Of a stretch of DNA of 64,000 nt, positions 6,815 through 16,405 are shown piece by piece. The notes beneath the pieces are model-generated. The model did not search any database, was not told the DNA's origin, and worked only from the letters and a program-made list of their open reading frames with translations. A program made the position numbers and the translations under genes. Where the stretch lies: NCBI GenBank assembly GCA_033763795.1, contig JANRJV010000030.1:8742-72741 (forward strand), written 5' to 3'. Position 1 is the stretch's first letter. The number at the start of each line of letters is the position of its first letter. The stretch comes from JAEUIV01 sp033763795 (GTDB taxonomy: Bacteria; Planctomycetota; Phycisphaerae; Phycisphaerales; UBA1924).

Positions 6815-9394
6815 TCAGGGTGCGCCGGACGCGGCGCCCGCCGCGCCACGGATCCGCTCGCGGGATTCGGGCGCCTGATGGGCGAACTGGGGCATGTCGG
6901 CCAGACGCTGGGCCTCGCGTTCGACGGAGGCTCGTCCGGCGGGAGAGGGATCCGTGCGCAGCAGGATCTCCAGCATGCGGGCCCATGCGTGGAAGTAGAA
7001 GGCGTCGTAGGTGCGTGCGGCTTCGAGAGACTGCGTTGCTTCGCGGAACGCGGCGAAGGCGCCCGCGTCGTCCGGCGTGCGGAGACGGGCTTCGCCCAGC
7101 CCGACCAGCGCTTCGGCGCTCGCGGTCTGGGGCTGAGCGAGGAGCGCTTCGAACGCGGCGGCCGACCCCGGCGCGTCCCCACTTTCGAGCAGCATCCACG
7201 CCGACCTGACGCGTTCGGCGAGCGGGGCACCGCGCTCAAGCATGAGCCGGGCGAGCACGCCGGGCGCCGGAGTCTGGTCCTTGTCGCCGCCGACGGAGGT
7301 GGGCACGCGCGGCGCGAGCGTCCGCCAGTGCCTCTGGAACGAGGCCTGGAGCGTGGCCGAGGCGTCGATCTCCCCGCCGGCGTCGAGCGCGTCGAGCGCG
7401 GCCCGGGCGTCGGACTCGCGTCCCAGCGCGGCGTACGCTTCGAGCGCCAGCGCCTGGCCGCGGGCCCGCACCGGGCCCCGCACCGCCTCTGCTGAGAGCG
7501 ACGGTTCGAGCGCATCGAGCGCGTCGGCGGGCCTGCCCGCGACGAGCAGGCCCAGGGCCCGCACCGCCTGAATCTGGGCGCGTTCCATCGGGCTCGACGC
7601 GGCGAGCCATCCCTGCGGGGCCCGCCGAAAGTCCGAGACTTCGATCAGTCGCTGCGCGAGCGCCGGCAGGCTCTCCCCGACCGTGATGTCGCCGACCGGG
7701 GCGCGGGGGTCGGCGTCGCGCAGAGCCCGCAGGGCCGATCCGAGCGCTTCCACCTGGGCCATCCACGCCGGTCCGACGAGGGCCTGGTCGGAAATCGAAG
7801 TGAGCGTGCGCTCGGCCTCGTTGAGCTGGGAGCGAACGGAGGCGGGATCCGCCGCGGTCATGCGGCCGCTGAGCGTCCGCGCCAGGAGCATCCCCCACTG
7901 CTCGCGGCTGGGCACGTCGAACGCCGCGTCGCGGATCGCGCGCAGGGCATCGAGCGTGCGCGACCCGTCGGACGAGGGATCCATCGCGTCGAGGGCGCTG
8001 GCGGCGCGTGCGGCGGCGTCGAGGATCAGGCCGCGGCGCTCATCTTCCGGATAGCGCGAGACAAAGCGATCGCAGAGCTCGGTGGCGCGGGCGATGTGCG
8101 CGACGACGCCCGACTGAGGCGCGAGCCTGGCGTGCTGCTCGATCAGGTCCGCGGCGTCCGGCTCGCTCACGCCGGGACGGTCGAGCGCCGCTTCCAGAGC
8201 GCGGAGCGCGGCGAGCGCCTGCGGGCCGTTGCCCGGCGGCGTGGTCGCGGCGCGCGCGAGGGTGGCGATCGGGGGGAGGGTGTCCAGCGGCCACGACTCC
8301 CCGAGCCGGAGCGAGAGCTGGTGCACCACGAGGCGCCGCCCGGGCTGGCCGAGCTGGCTCGCGATGGACTCAAAGCGGGCGACCGCGCGGGCGAGCACGG
8401 CGTCGCGTCGGTCCTGATCGCGGAGCTGGGCGGCTTCCTTCGGGGCGAGCGTGAGGAGGAGATGGGCCGCGGCGAGGCTGGCCTCGAGCCCGGGGCCTGT
8501 GACGCCGGAGAACACGCCGCGGTCGAGCTCGTCGCGCAGCGCGTCGCCCGCGGTCACGGCACCGCGCGAGCGCGCCAGCGCCAGCACGCGTCCCAGCGTC
8601 GATTCGGACCGGATGCCGGCGCGCAGCGCTTCGGGGAGCTGCTGGTCGCTGATGGAGGCGAGCGCCTCCTCGAAGCGCGCCTGCGCTTCCTCCACCTCGC
8701 CCAGCGCGAGCGAGGCGAGGCCCATCGCCGAGGCGCGCTCAGCCTCGGCCCAGACCGAGGCGGTCTGGACGCGGCGGGCCAGTTCGAGCGCGCGGCGCGC
8801 GAGCTCCTGGCGCTCCGGGCCTTCGTCGGCTCCGCTCAGAGCGAGGAATGCCGCGGCCCGCGCCGAACGCAGGGGGACGACGACCTGGCGCCGGTGGACG
8901 AGCTGGGCGATGGCGTCTTCGACGTTCGGATCGACGTCGGCGCCGGGGACGGCGGCCACGTCGTGGGCCTCGACGGCGCGGTCGATGACGCTCGTCGCTG
9001 CGGCGGCGAGCGCGGCGACGGCACGCCACGAGACGCGCGCCGCCTCGAGCCGCTCGGGGCTCGCCCATCCGACGAGAACGAGCCGCGGCGTGCCGATGCG
9101 TTCGGCGTGGGCGTGCCAGCGCTCGACCGCGTCGGCGAGGTCCAGCGCCACATCGGGAGAGCGCGGCTGAGCGGCCGCCTGCTCGAAGAGCTCGGCGGGG
9201 TCGGGCGGCCGACCTTCCGGAACCATGGCGCGCACGCGTTCAACGGCCTCCGGTGAAGCGAGCGAACGATCGGCCGCGTCGACCGCGCGCAGCGACTCGC
9301 TCATCTGCTCGCGCGAGGGGTCGGCGCGCGTGGCGGGTGCCGCCAGCGCCGCCAGCAGTGCGAGCGCGGCCGCGCGTGTCCCGTAGCGCGTCAC
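6815..9394 (-). CDS. Large exported alpha-helical (TPR-like) protein of unknown function
   Basis: An 859-residue product with an N-terminal signal peptide (TRYGTRAAALALLAALAAPA) and a very Ala/Leu/Glu-rich body. The body has many helix pairs of the 'AL..LG..DEA...' kind (for example MGLASLALGEVEEAQARFEE and LGEARLRTPDDAGAFAAFRE), consistent with degenerate TPR arrays. No enzyme motif was found. The GTG start at 9394 overlaps the stop of the VWA gene by 4 nt (GTGA), so the two are probably translationally coupled. The C-terminus is low-complexity Ala/Gly. It could be a periplasmic scaffold acting with the VWA protein (inference). Confidence 0.8.
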   Translation of the reverse strand: MTRYGTRAAALALLAALAAPATRADPSREQMSESLRAVDAADRSLASPEAVERVRAMVPEGRPPDPAELFEQAAAQPRSPDVALDLADAVERWHAHAERIGTPRLVLVGWASPERLEAARVSWRAVAALAAAATSVIDRAVEAHDVAAVPGADVDPNVEDAIAQLVHRRQVVVPLRSARAAAFLALSGADEGPERQELARRALELARRVQTASVWAEAERASAMGLASLALGEVEEAQARFEEALASISDQQLPEALRAGIRSESTLGRVLALARSRGAVTAGDALRDELDRGVFSGVTGPGLEASLAAAHLLLTLAPKEAAQLRDQDRRDAVLARAVARFESIASQLGQPGRRLVVHQLSLRLGESWPLDTLPPIATLARAATTPPGNGPQALAALRALEAALDRPGVSEPDAADLIEQHARLAPQSGVVAHIARATELCDRFVSRYPEDERRGLILDAAARAASALDAMDPSSDGSRTLDALRAIRDAAFDVPSREQWGMLLARTLSGRMTAADPASVRSQLNEAERTLTSISDQALVGPAWMAQVEALGSALRALRDADPRAPVGDITVGESLPALAQRLIEVSDFRRAPQGWLAASSPMERAQIQAVRALGLLVAGRPADALDALEPSLSAEAVRGPVRARGQALALEAYAALGRESDARAALDALDAGGEIDASATLQASFQRHWRTLAPRVPTSVGGDKDQTPAPGVLARLMLERGAPLAERVRSAWMLLESGDAPGSAAAFEALLAQPQTASAEALVGLGEARLRTPDDAGAFAAFREATQSLEAARTYDAFYFHAWARMLEILLRTDPSPAGRASVEREAQRLADMPQFAHQAPESRERIRGAAGAASGAP

Positions 9395-10488
9395 GAGCCG
9401 GGCCTCTCGATGCGGTCGATGAACTTGAAGCCGTCGGCCCCGCCGTGCTCCTCGCCGATCGCGCGGAGGACCTGCTCGGGGTCCTCGTCGAGGAACTGGA
9501 TGGTCTTGATGACGGCGCGGCGGCGGCCCGTCGAGGGGTCGCGGGGGTTCAGGCGGTCGATCTCCGCGAGGATCTCGTCGCGGCTGGCCTCCCAGCGGCC
9601 CAGCCCCGTGACGGTCGAGCCCAGCACGAAGACCGCGTCGGGCGAGAGGAGAAGGGCCGTGCGGATCGCTTCGGAGGGGTTGCTGCGCCCCTTGGGGATG
9701 ACGCGGGAGGCCCAGTCCATCACGGCGCGGACGTTTTCCGGGGCCGCGCGGATGAGCCATGTCGGCTGGTGGGCGCCGGGGGAGTTGCCCGGATGAGGCG
9801 CGGCGAGGGCGGGCTCCGGGCCGAAGAAGATGAGCTGGAAGCGCTGCGATCGCGAGAGGCGGGTGATGGACCGGCGCAGATACTCAAGCACGACGGGCAT
9901 CGATGTCACCATCGAGCCCGAGGCGTCGACGACGTAGACGATCTCCTGAGCGTTCGAGACCCCCATGCCCGCGAAGCGGACATCCGCGGCGCCGCGCGCA
10001 TCCAGAGCGGCCTGCATGGCGGCCTGCTCGGCGCCGGATCGCTGGGCCCAGGCCTGATCCGCGCCGGTCGGGCCGTCCTGGGGAGCGCCTGCGCTGCCGA
10101 ACTCTCCCGCGCCGGGGTCCGCGGGCCAGTCTGGAGCGGGCGGCAGATTCGGGGCCGCCAGCGCCGGGACGGCCGCGGCGGCGGGCGCAGCGGGCGTCGA
10201 GGGCGGGGCGCTGGGCGTCGCGGGCTCGGTGCGGCCCGAAGGGCTCGCGAGGCCGGGGTTGGTGATGCTCACGATGATCGGCTCGCGGTCTTCCGGCGGA
10301 GGCGCCGCGGAGCGGAGCACGATGAGCGAACAGATGAAGACCAGCACGGCGTGCAGGGCCAGTGAAATCCCCCACGCGACGGCCCTGGTCTGTTGCCCGC
10401 CCCGTCGCCGGACGTCGTGCGTGCGCGCGAGGGCTCGGCGGCCGCCGATCGTGCCCACTTGCTGGTTGGAAACGCCGCTGGCGGGCAT
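9391..10488 (-). CDS. Membrane-anchored von Willebrand factor A (VWA) domain protein
   Basis: A 365-aa product with a basic cytoplasmic start, one transmembrane helix (AVAWGISLALHAVLVFICSL, residues ~39-58), and a Pro/Ala-rich extended linker to about residue 150. A VWA domain follows with the MIDAS motif DASGS in IVYVVDASGSMVT. This TonB-like layout puts the VWA domain in the periplasm. ATG 10488 has GGAG 6 nt upstream; the frame also contains a TTG one codon earlier. It lies 66 nt after the DoxX gene and is coupled to the large helical protein downstream. Substrate or partner not evident. Confidence 0.85.
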   Translation of the reverse strand: MPASGVSNQQVGTIGGRRALARTHDVRRRGGQQTRAVAWGISLALHAVLVFICSLIVLRSAAPPPEDREPIIVSITNPGLASPSGRTEPATPSAPPSTPAAPAAAAVPALAAPNLPPAPDWPADPGAGEFGSAGAPQDGPTGADQAWAQRSGAEQAAMQAALDARGAADVRFAGMGVSNAQEIVYVVDASGSMVTSMPVVLEYLRRSITRLSRSQRFQLIFFGPEPALAAPHPGNSPGAHQPTWLIRAAPENVRAVMDWASRVIPKGRSNPSEAIRTALLLSPDAVFVLGSTVTGLGRWEASRDEILAEIDRLNPRDPSTGRRRAVIKTIQFLDEDPEQVLRAIGEEHGGADGFKFIDRIERPGS

Positions 10489-10554
10489 CAAGCGCTCCGT
10501 GCCGGCGCCGGCGGAGGCTCGCGGCGCGGCGTCAGCCCAGTCGCCGCGGCGCGT

Positions 10555-11520
10555 TCAACCCTGCGAAGACTTCGCGGGCTTGCGGCGCTCGGCGTTCCCG
10601 AAGAATACCCTGTCGAGGCTGAAGGCTCCCGCCCCGCTGAAGACCACCGCCAGGGAGGCCATCAGCAGCGTGAACTGGAAGAGCAGCGTGCTCCACGCGG
10701 CGACCCAGGCGCTCCCATCGCTCAGCTTGGGATCGGGGAGGAAGCCCAGGAACCCGTCGCCGGACATGATGGCGGGGCCCACGGTCGTAAGCAGCATGGC
10801 GACGAACATGGTCCCGGCAAGGTTGAGCGCGGCGAGGCGCGTCAGGAATCCGAACAGGACGAACACGCCGCCCAGGAGCTCGACGAGCGCCGCGCTCCAC
10901 GCGAGGGCCTTCGCCGCGGCGGGCGTCGCGAGGGCCGAGGGCCAGAGCTGGGTCGCGGGGTCCGCGGGATGGGCCGCGTTGTGCAGCATGATGGCGATGC
11001 CGTAGAGCCGCAGCTCGCGGACCGGTTCGGGGAAGTCCGCGGCGGTGAACGGGACGACGGGATTGACCCGGGCCGGGTCGGGGGCTTCGGCGGTGGGCGC
11101 GGAGACGGGAGCCGCCGCAGCAGCGAGCAGGAGCACGCCGCCCGTCGGTCCGCCGCGACTGCTGACGCGCTCGGCGGGCGGGTCGGCGTCCGCGGGGGAA
11201 GCGGGCCGCTCGGCAGGCTCCGTCGGAGCGGCGTCGGCAGGGGGCGCCTCGGGAACGGGATCGCCGGGCGGCGCCGCGGGTGTTGCCGGCGCGTCCTCCG
11301 GCTGCGGGGGCCCCGCGGGTTCGCCCGGGATGATGGGCACGGCGCCGGGCCCGGCGGGGGGCGCGATGACCCCCAGATGGGCGAGGATCGCGGCGCGCTC
11401 GCCCACGTAGGGATCGCGGTAGGCCAGCTTGCTGAACCCGGCCCAGACGAAGACCACGCCCAGAGCCAGGCGGAGCATCAGCGGCGCGAGATTGACCGCC
11501 ATCCAGATCCGAACACCCAT
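10555..11520 (-). CDS. DoxX-family membrane protein with a long Pro/Ala insert
   Basis: A 321-aa inner-membrane protein. The first helix LAPLMLRLALGVVFVWAGFS is the DoxX signature, and further helices appear around residues 235-260 and 270-310. Between helix 1 and the rest is an insert of roughly 130 residues rich in Pro, Ala and Gly (residues ~60-190), which is unusual for DoxX (normally ~130-160 aa in total). ATG 11520 is preceded by GGAGG 9 nt upstream. The role of DoxX proteins is poorly defined; links to redox or sulfur metabolism exist in some members. Possible operon with the VWA gene. Confidence 0.8.
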   Translation of the reverse strand: MGVRIWMAVNLAPLMLRLALGVVFVWAGFSKLAYRDPYVGERAAILAHLGVIAPPAGPGAVPIIPGEPAGPPQPEDAPATPAAPPGDPVPEAPPADAAPTEPAERPASPADADPPAERVSSRGGPTGGVLLLAAAAAPVSAPTAEAPDPARVNPVVPFTAADFPEPVRELRLYGIAIMLHNAAHPADPATQLWPSALATPAAAKALAWSAALVELLGGVFVLFGFLTRLAALNLAGTMFVAMLLTTVGPAIMSGDGFLGFLPDPKLSDGSAWVAAWSTLLFQFTLLMASLAVVFSGAGAFSLDRVFFGNAERRKPAKSSQG

Positions 11521-11637
11521 AACCGCGAGCCTCCGTGTCGAGCCGAGCCGCGTGCCGGCGCACGCACCGTCGGTTGTTCCGCGGGCAACCCTGCCCCTTG
11601 CATGGTACGCGGGCCATCGGGACGAATAAGCGGCCCC

Positions 11638-11643
11638 TACAAT
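11638..11643 (+). promoter_or_regulatory. -10 hexamer TACAAT of the tRNA-Leu(UAG) gene
   Basis: TACAAT ends 9 nt before the first tRNA base. No clear -35 was found at the expected distance. Confidence 0.5.
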
Positions 11644-11652
11644 CGTCGCCAC

Positions 11653-11736
11653 GCGGGTGTGGCGGAACTGGCAGACGCGCGGGATTTAGGTTCCCGTGCC
11701 CGCAAGGGCGTGCAGGTTCGATTCCTGTCACCCGCA
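11653..11736 (+). tRNA. tRNA-Leu (anticodon UAG)
   Basis: An 84-nt class II tRNA. Acceptor GCGGGTG pairs with CACCCGC, discriminator A11736. The anticodon stem CGGGA/TCCCG encloses loop TTTAGGT with TAG at its centre. There is an extended variable arm and a T-loop GGTTCGATTCC. CCA is not encoded. It reads CUA (and by wobble other CUN) codons. Confidence 0.96.
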
Positions 11737-11783
11737 TTGGAGACAGGTGCTCTGCGGCGGGACGCCCATCGCGGCGGGGCGTT

Positions 11784-12710
11784 CTAGAGCGGGTTCTTCT
11801 TGGGCTCGCCCGCCGACCTGGGATAGACCTTGGGCGTTCTCGAGCGCTTTTCGAGGACGACGATGCGGCCCGTCGGCGTGGGCATGGTGAGCGCGTGGCG
11901 CGCCCCGAGCACGCCGATCGCGTGGGCCGCCTCGGCGAGCTCCTCCTCGGCCTTCTCGCCCTTGACCAGCAGCACGCGGCCTCCGACCGCCGCGAGCGGG
12001 ACGGTCAGCTCCGCCGCCACGTTCAGTCGGCCCAGCGCCCGGGCGGTCACGGCGTCGAAGCTCTCGCGCAGCCTGGGGGCCGACGGTTCGTCCTCGCGCC
12101 ACCGTTGCCCGGCGACCTCGGCGCGCTCGCAGAGGACATCGAGGTTCGCGAGGCCGAGCGCCGCGGCCGCTTCTCGAAGGAACTGCGCCTTCTTCCCCGT
12201 CGCGTCGATGCACGTGAACCGGAGCTGGGGCATGGTGATCGCCAGCGGGATCGCGGGCACGCCCCCGCCGCTGCCCACGTCCGCGACGCGGGCGCCCTCG
12301 GGAAGGTCCGCCAACAGCGGGACGAGCGAGAGCGCATCAAGAATGTGCCGGCGCCATGCCTCATCGGGTTCGGTGATGGCGGTGAGGTTCACGACCTCAT
12401 TGGCCGCGAGCAAGATGGAGAGAAATCGCGCCAGCGCCGGCCCGTCCTGCGGGTCCAGCTCCACACCGATCTCGGCGAGCTCCTCCGCCAGCCAGGTCGG
12501 GACCGGCAGCCCGGGCCGCGCGAGGTCGAAGGTCAGCGGCGCGCGGGGGTCGGGCTCGGGCCGCTCGCGACGAGGCGGGGCATCGCCCGCGTTCCGCGGA
12601 TTGCCGGGCGGGCGCGGGGCTCTTTCGCCGCCTTGATGGGAGGGATCGCGGGCGCCGCCGGGCCCATCGCCCGGTCGCGAGCGTTCCCCGCGTGAGTGTT
12701 CACGAGCCAT
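11784..12710 (-). CDS. rsmG: 16S rRNA (guanine527-N7)-methyltransferase
   Basis: A 308-aa product, against about 210 aa for typical RsmG. The first ~70 residues are a Pro/Arg/Gly-rich extension. The methyltransferase core shows LLAANEVVNLTAI, HILDALSLVPLL, the SAM-binding VADVGSGGGVPAIPLAI and FTCIDATGKKAQFLREAA. It modifies G527 of 16S rRNA. The start at 12710 overlaps the end of rodA by 11 nt, so it is the third gene of the mrdA-rodA-rsmG unit. A start further in (after the low-complexity extension) cannot be excluded. Confidence 0.92.
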   Translation of the reverse strand: MAREHSRGERSRPGDGPGGARDPSHQGGERAPRPPGNPRNAGDAPPRRERPEPDPRAPLTFDLARPGLPVPTWLAEELAEIGVELDPQDGPALARFLSILLAANEVVNLTAITEPDEAWRRHILDALSLVPLLADLPEGARVADVGSGGGVPAIPLAITMPQLRFTCIDATGKKAQFLREAAAALGLANLDVLCERAEVAGQRWREDEPSAPRLRESFDAVTARALGRLNVAAELTVPLAAVGGRVLLVKGEKAEEELAEAAHAIGVLGARHALTMPTPTGRIVVLEKRSRTPKVYPRSAGEPKKNPL

Positions 12711-13941
12711 TGATGCGATCGTACTCGAAGCTCTCGCGCCACAGATGAGGCGGGCGGCGCATGGCGATGTTGAAGATGACGCCCACCATGAGCAGCCCCG
12801 AGACGAGGCTCGACCCGCCGTAGCTCACGAAAGGCAGCGTGATCCCCGTGATGGGGAGGAGCCCGATGTTCATTCCGATGTTGATGGTCATCTGCGTGGC
12901 GACCATCGCGGCGAGGCCCACAATGGTGAGCCTGCCCCACGGGTCCTTCGTCGACGAGGCGGCGAGCAGCGCCCCGCCCACCCACGAGATGTACAGGCCG
13001 ATGACCAGCAGCGCCCCCATGAATCCGTGCCGGTTCAGCACCACCGCAAAGATCATGTCGTTGTGGCGCTCGGGGAGCCCCGAGAACTGCACGAGCGCGC
13101 GGGACCTTTCCTCGCCGTGGCCCGCCAGTCCTCCCGCCCCGCCGACCATGAGCGCGGCTTCGCCCTGGAATCCGCGATCGCTCAGGCGCCGCTCGTCGCC
13201 GCGGGCCCGGTCCATGAGGGCGGCGATGCGGTCGACCTGGTACTTCTTGAGCAGGGGGTACTTGCCCTGCTGGGCGAGCAGCAGGCTCGACACGACGACG
13301 GCGGCGAGGAACGCGGCCCCGAGCCCGCACGCGCCGATGAGGTGCGCCAGCCGCGCACCCGCGGCGACGAGCATCGCGACGAGCGTGGGCACGAACAGCA
13401 GCGCCGTGCCCAGGTCCGGCTGCAGAAGGATGAGCGCCATCGGGAAGGCGGCCAGCAGGCCGGGCGGGATGAGCCCAAGCAGCGTGCGGTACGTCGAGCG
13501 GCGCCTGAGGTACGACGCCAACACCATCACGTACGCCACTTTGCCCAGCTCGCTTGGCTGGATGTCCGTGAATCCCAGGTTGATCCAGCAGCGCGCGCCG
13601 TTGCGGGGCGACACGATCGAGGGCGGGACGCCCGGCGCGATCAGCACGATCAGTCCGATCAGCACCGCGGCCATCAGGGGGAAGCCCAGGAACTCGAGCG
13701 TGCGCGTGCGCGGCACGACCGCGATCGCGGCCGCGACGAGCCCGACCGCGAGGAACACGAGCTGCCGCTTGGCGTCGCTGGCCAGGGCGCCCGCGCCGTC
13801 GGGCCGGGCCAGGTCGATCGCGTCGATCCCCAGCGCCGCCAGGCCGATCGTCGAAGCCAGCACGATCCAGCCGGCGTGCAGCAGCGTGAGGCGCGGCTTG
13901 GCGATGATCTCCGAGATCGTGCGGACCGCGTCGAGGCTCAC
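12700..13941 (-). CDS. rodA: Rod-shape SEDS peptidoglycan glycosyltransferase
   Basis: Polymerises lipid II glycan strands with PBP2 during elongation. The 413-residue SEDS protein has about ten transmembrane helices. Signatures seen: INLGFTDIQPSELGKVAYVM, LLQPDLGTALLF, DRIAALMDRARGDERR, the SEDS loop GLPERHNDMIFAV, and GITLPFVSYGGSSL near the C-terminus. The GTG start at 13941 overlaps the mrdA stop (GTGA), so the pair is translationally coupled. This explains the absence of a separate ribosome-binding site. Confidence 0.95.
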   Translation of the reverse strand: MSLDAVRTISEIIAKPRLTLLHAGWIVLASTIGLAALGIDAIDLARPDGAGALASDAKRQLVFLAVGLVAAAIAVVPRTRTLEFLGFPLMAAVLIGLIVLIAPGVPPSIVSPRNGARCWINLGFTDIQPSELGKVAYVMVLASYLRRRSTYRTLLGLIPPGLLAAFPMALILLQPDLGTALLFVPTLVAMLVAAGARLAHLIGACGLGAAFLAAVVVSSLLLAQQGKYPLLKKYQVDRIAALMDRARGDERRLSDRGFQGEAALMVGGAGGLAGHGEERSRALVQFSGLPERHNDMIFAVVLNRHGFMGALLVIGLYISWVGGALLAASSTKDPWGRLTIVGLAAMVATQMTINIGMNIGLLPITGITLPFVSYGGSSLVSGLLMVGVIFNIAMRRPPHLWRESFEYDRINGS

Positions 13942-16241
13942 AGGTAGCCCTCGGCGATGAGCGCTTCGATGATCTGGTTGCAGATGGGCCCGCTGACGCG
14001 GCCGCCGCTGCCGGCGTACTCCATCACGACGCTGATGGCGTACTTGGGCCGGCCGCCCTTCTTGCCCGCGAGCACGACGAACCACGAGTGATCGCCCTCG
14101 CGCATCGTCGCGCGGTCCACCACGATGTCGGGAGCCTCGGCGGTGCCGGTCTTCCCGCGGACCTCGATGCCGGGGCGCGGCGTGAAGATGGGCTCGCTGG
14201 TGCCGTCGGGGAAGCGCAGGATGTGACCGGTCCCGAAGGATTCGTTGACCGACTGCCGCAGCCCTTCGAGCGCGGCGTCGAGGGCTTCGGGATCGATCTT
14301 CAGGTCGACGGCGCGGGGCGTCTCGTCCTTCACGATGCGCGGCGTCAGATGCAGCCCGCCGCGGGCGAGGATCGCGTAGGCCTCCGCGGCGTGCAGGGGC
14401 GTCCACGCGACCGGGCCCTGACCGATCCCCATCAGGATCGCGTGGGGCAGGCCGTAGCGCTCCGTCGGCGGGACATCGCCCGCCTGGCCCGGATACTCGT
14501 TCCCGATCTTGAGGCCGAACTCCTCGCCTACCCCGAACTTCGCGTACCAGCGCTTCACGCCCTCGGGTCCGAGGTCGCGGCCCAGGGTGTAGAAGAAGAT
14601 GTTGCACGAGACGGCCATGGCCTCGGCCGCCTGGAGCGAGCGGCCCAGGATCGCCGTGTGCGTCGTGTGATGCTGCTTGAACACCCAGCACCGATACCGC
14701 TCGGGCTTGTCGGGGATCAGGTGGCCGGTGCATTCGATGGCCCGCGCGAGCGAGTAGGCGCCGTCGGTCACCGCGCCGCACAGCAGGATCGGCTTGACGA
14801 TCGACCCCGGGGGGTAGGGCTTGCCGATCGCCCGGTTCACCCAGGGGCTGTTGACCTGGTCCTCGAAGATCCCGGAGGGCGACGCCGCCAGCTCGGCTCT
14901 CGTGAAGGTCGGCGTGGTGACCATCGCCAGCACTTCGCCGCTGTCGATCTCGTACACGACCGCGGCCCCGTTGAGCACCGTGCCGTCGGGCAGGGGCGCC
15001 GGCTGGCCCTCGGGGATCACCGCGGGATGATGCCAAGGCTGCACGACCGCCAGCCCCACCTGGGGGCTCAGCAGCGCCTGCACCCTCGACTGCAGCGCGA
15101 TGTCGATGGTCAGCGTGACATCGCGCCCGGGGACCGGCTCAACGATCTCCTCCGCCCCGGGCTCATACTCCGGGATCTCCAGATGCCTCACGCGCCGCCC
15201 GCGCAGCCCCCGCAGCTCGCGCTCGTACCCCGCTTCGATGCCCGTGGCGCCGACAAGGTCGCCCGGCTGATAGAAGCCGCGGTCGACCGTCCCGTCCGGC
15301 GCTCGCCGCGGCCGCGCATGAACGTCCTCCGCGTGCAGATCACGCATCCACCCCAGGATGTGCGTCGCGACTCCCTCGACGGCGATCTCGCGCGGGGTCT
15401 CTTCGGGCTGCTGCTGGGGCGTCTGCCCGTCCTCCGGAGCAGGCGCCGGCCCGACCCCCCCCGCCTCGCGCAGCGGCTTGGGGAACGTCGCCATGCGGAT
15501 CGGCACGCTGGCGCTCTCGTACGGATACTCGCGGCGCCCGGCGGGCTCGACCATGATCCCCGGCGCGACCTCCGCGATGCGGCGGATGCGGAACGCCGTC
15601 TGCTCGTCCACGCCGCGCGCAATCGCGTGGGGCTCGGCGTGCAGGCCCAGGGGCCTCTGGACATCCGCCAGCGTCACCTGTTCGCCCCCGCCGCCTCGGG
15701 ACATCTCCTCGCGCCGGTCCTTCAGCCAGCGCTCGTAGATCGCCATCGCCTTCTGCTGAACATTGCCGCGGATCTCGGCCCGGCGCTCCTCGAGCTCCTC
15801 CCTCGGGAGGCCCAACGCCCGCGCCAGATCGCTCCACAGCTCGTCCATCGCTTTCCGGTAGCCCGGCAGCAGCGCGTCGATCCGCTTGGTCCGCTCGGCG
15901 TCGGAGAGCGAGCCCCACACCGCGCGGTCCCGCCGGCGGGCGTCGCGCGTCGCCCGCGTCAGGGCCCACTCTTCGGTGATCACGCGGTAGTCAACGAGGA
16001 TGTCGAAGCTGGGCTCGTCCTTGGCAATGACCCGGCCCTTGCGGTCGAGCACGCGCCCGCGGGTCGTCGGCGTCCACCGCTCCGTGACCAGCCGGGATTC
16101 CGCCTCGGCCAGCCGCTCCGGCCCCTGCACGACCGTCAGCCGGTAGGCCTGCCCCGCCATGACGGCCCCGGCCCCGGCGATGCCAATGAACAGCAGGCAA
16201 AGCCGACGGTGGAACATGCTGGGAATCAGCCGGCGCAGCAC
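13938..16241 (-). CDS. mrdA: Penicillin-binding protein 2, elongasome transpeptidase
   Basis: Class B PBP of 767 aa. One N-terminal membrane helix (residues ~12-32) is followed by a pedestal domain and a transpeptidase domain. The active-site serine is in PGSIVKP (Ser480, Lys483), the SxN motif in AVSCNIFFYTLGRDLG, and the third motif is KTGTAE. An insert of roughly 40 residues rich in Pro/Gln/Glu (APAPEDGQTPQQQPEETP) sits in the pedestal. GTG 16241 is preceded by a long GGAGGAGG ribosome-binding site; ATG 16217 (MFHRR) is an alternative start. It heads the mrdA-rodA-rsmG operon, and a TAGCAT hexamer upstream could be its -10. Confidence 0.94.
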   Translation of the reverse strand: MLRRLIPSMFHRRLCLLFIGIAGAGAVMAGQAYRLTVVQGPERLAEAESRLVTERWTPTTRGRVLDRKGRVIAKDEPSFDILVDYRVITEEWALTRATRDARRRDRAVWGSLSDAERTKRIDALLPGYRKAMDELWSDLARALGLPREELEERRAEIRGNVQQKAMAIYERWLKDRREEMSRGGGGEQVTLADVQRPLGLHAEPHAIARGVDEQTAFRIRRIAEVAPGIMVEPAGRREYPYESASVPIRMATFPKPLREAGGVGPAPAPEDGQTPQQQPEETPREIAVEGVATHILGWMRDLHAEDVHARPRRAPDGTVDRGFYQPGDLVGATGIEAGYERELRGLRGRRVRHLEIPEYEPGAEEIVEPVPGRDVTLTIDIALQSRVQALLSPQVGLAVVQPWHHPAVIPEGQPAPLPDGTVLNGAAVVYEIDSGEVLAMVTTPTFTRAELAASPSGIFEDQVNSPWVNRAIGKPYPPGSIVKPILLCGAVTDGAYSLARAIECTGHLIPDKPERYRCWVFKQHHTTHTAILGRSLQAAEAMAVSCNIFFYTLGRDLGPEGVKRWYAKFGVGEEFGLKIGNEYPGQAGDVPPTERYGLPHAILMGIGQGPVAWTPLHAAEAYAILARGGLHLTPRIVKDETPRAVDLKIDPEALDAALEGLRQSVNESFGTGHILRFPDGTSEPIFTPRPGIEVRGKTGTAEAPDIVVDRATMREGDHSWFVVLAGKKGGRPKYAISVVMEYAGSGGRVSGPICNQIIEALIAEGYL

Positions 16242-16405
16242 GGGACCCGGGTCCTCCTCCCCACGAGAGGGCGCACGGGAATGCTATCGGTCCGGCAAGC
16301 GGCGGCCCGTCAGCGGCGGGGCCGGAATCGCCCGGCGCCCGAGCGGGAAACAGAATGGCCAGGGCTGCTCAGGCCCGAGCGGAACGCCCGGACCCGAGGG
16401 GTCGA

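Noticed and set aside
11762..11782. ACGCCC/GGGCGT inverted repeat after tRNA-Leu(UAG)
   Set aside because: Short stem, long loop and no proper T-run; too weak to call a terminator.
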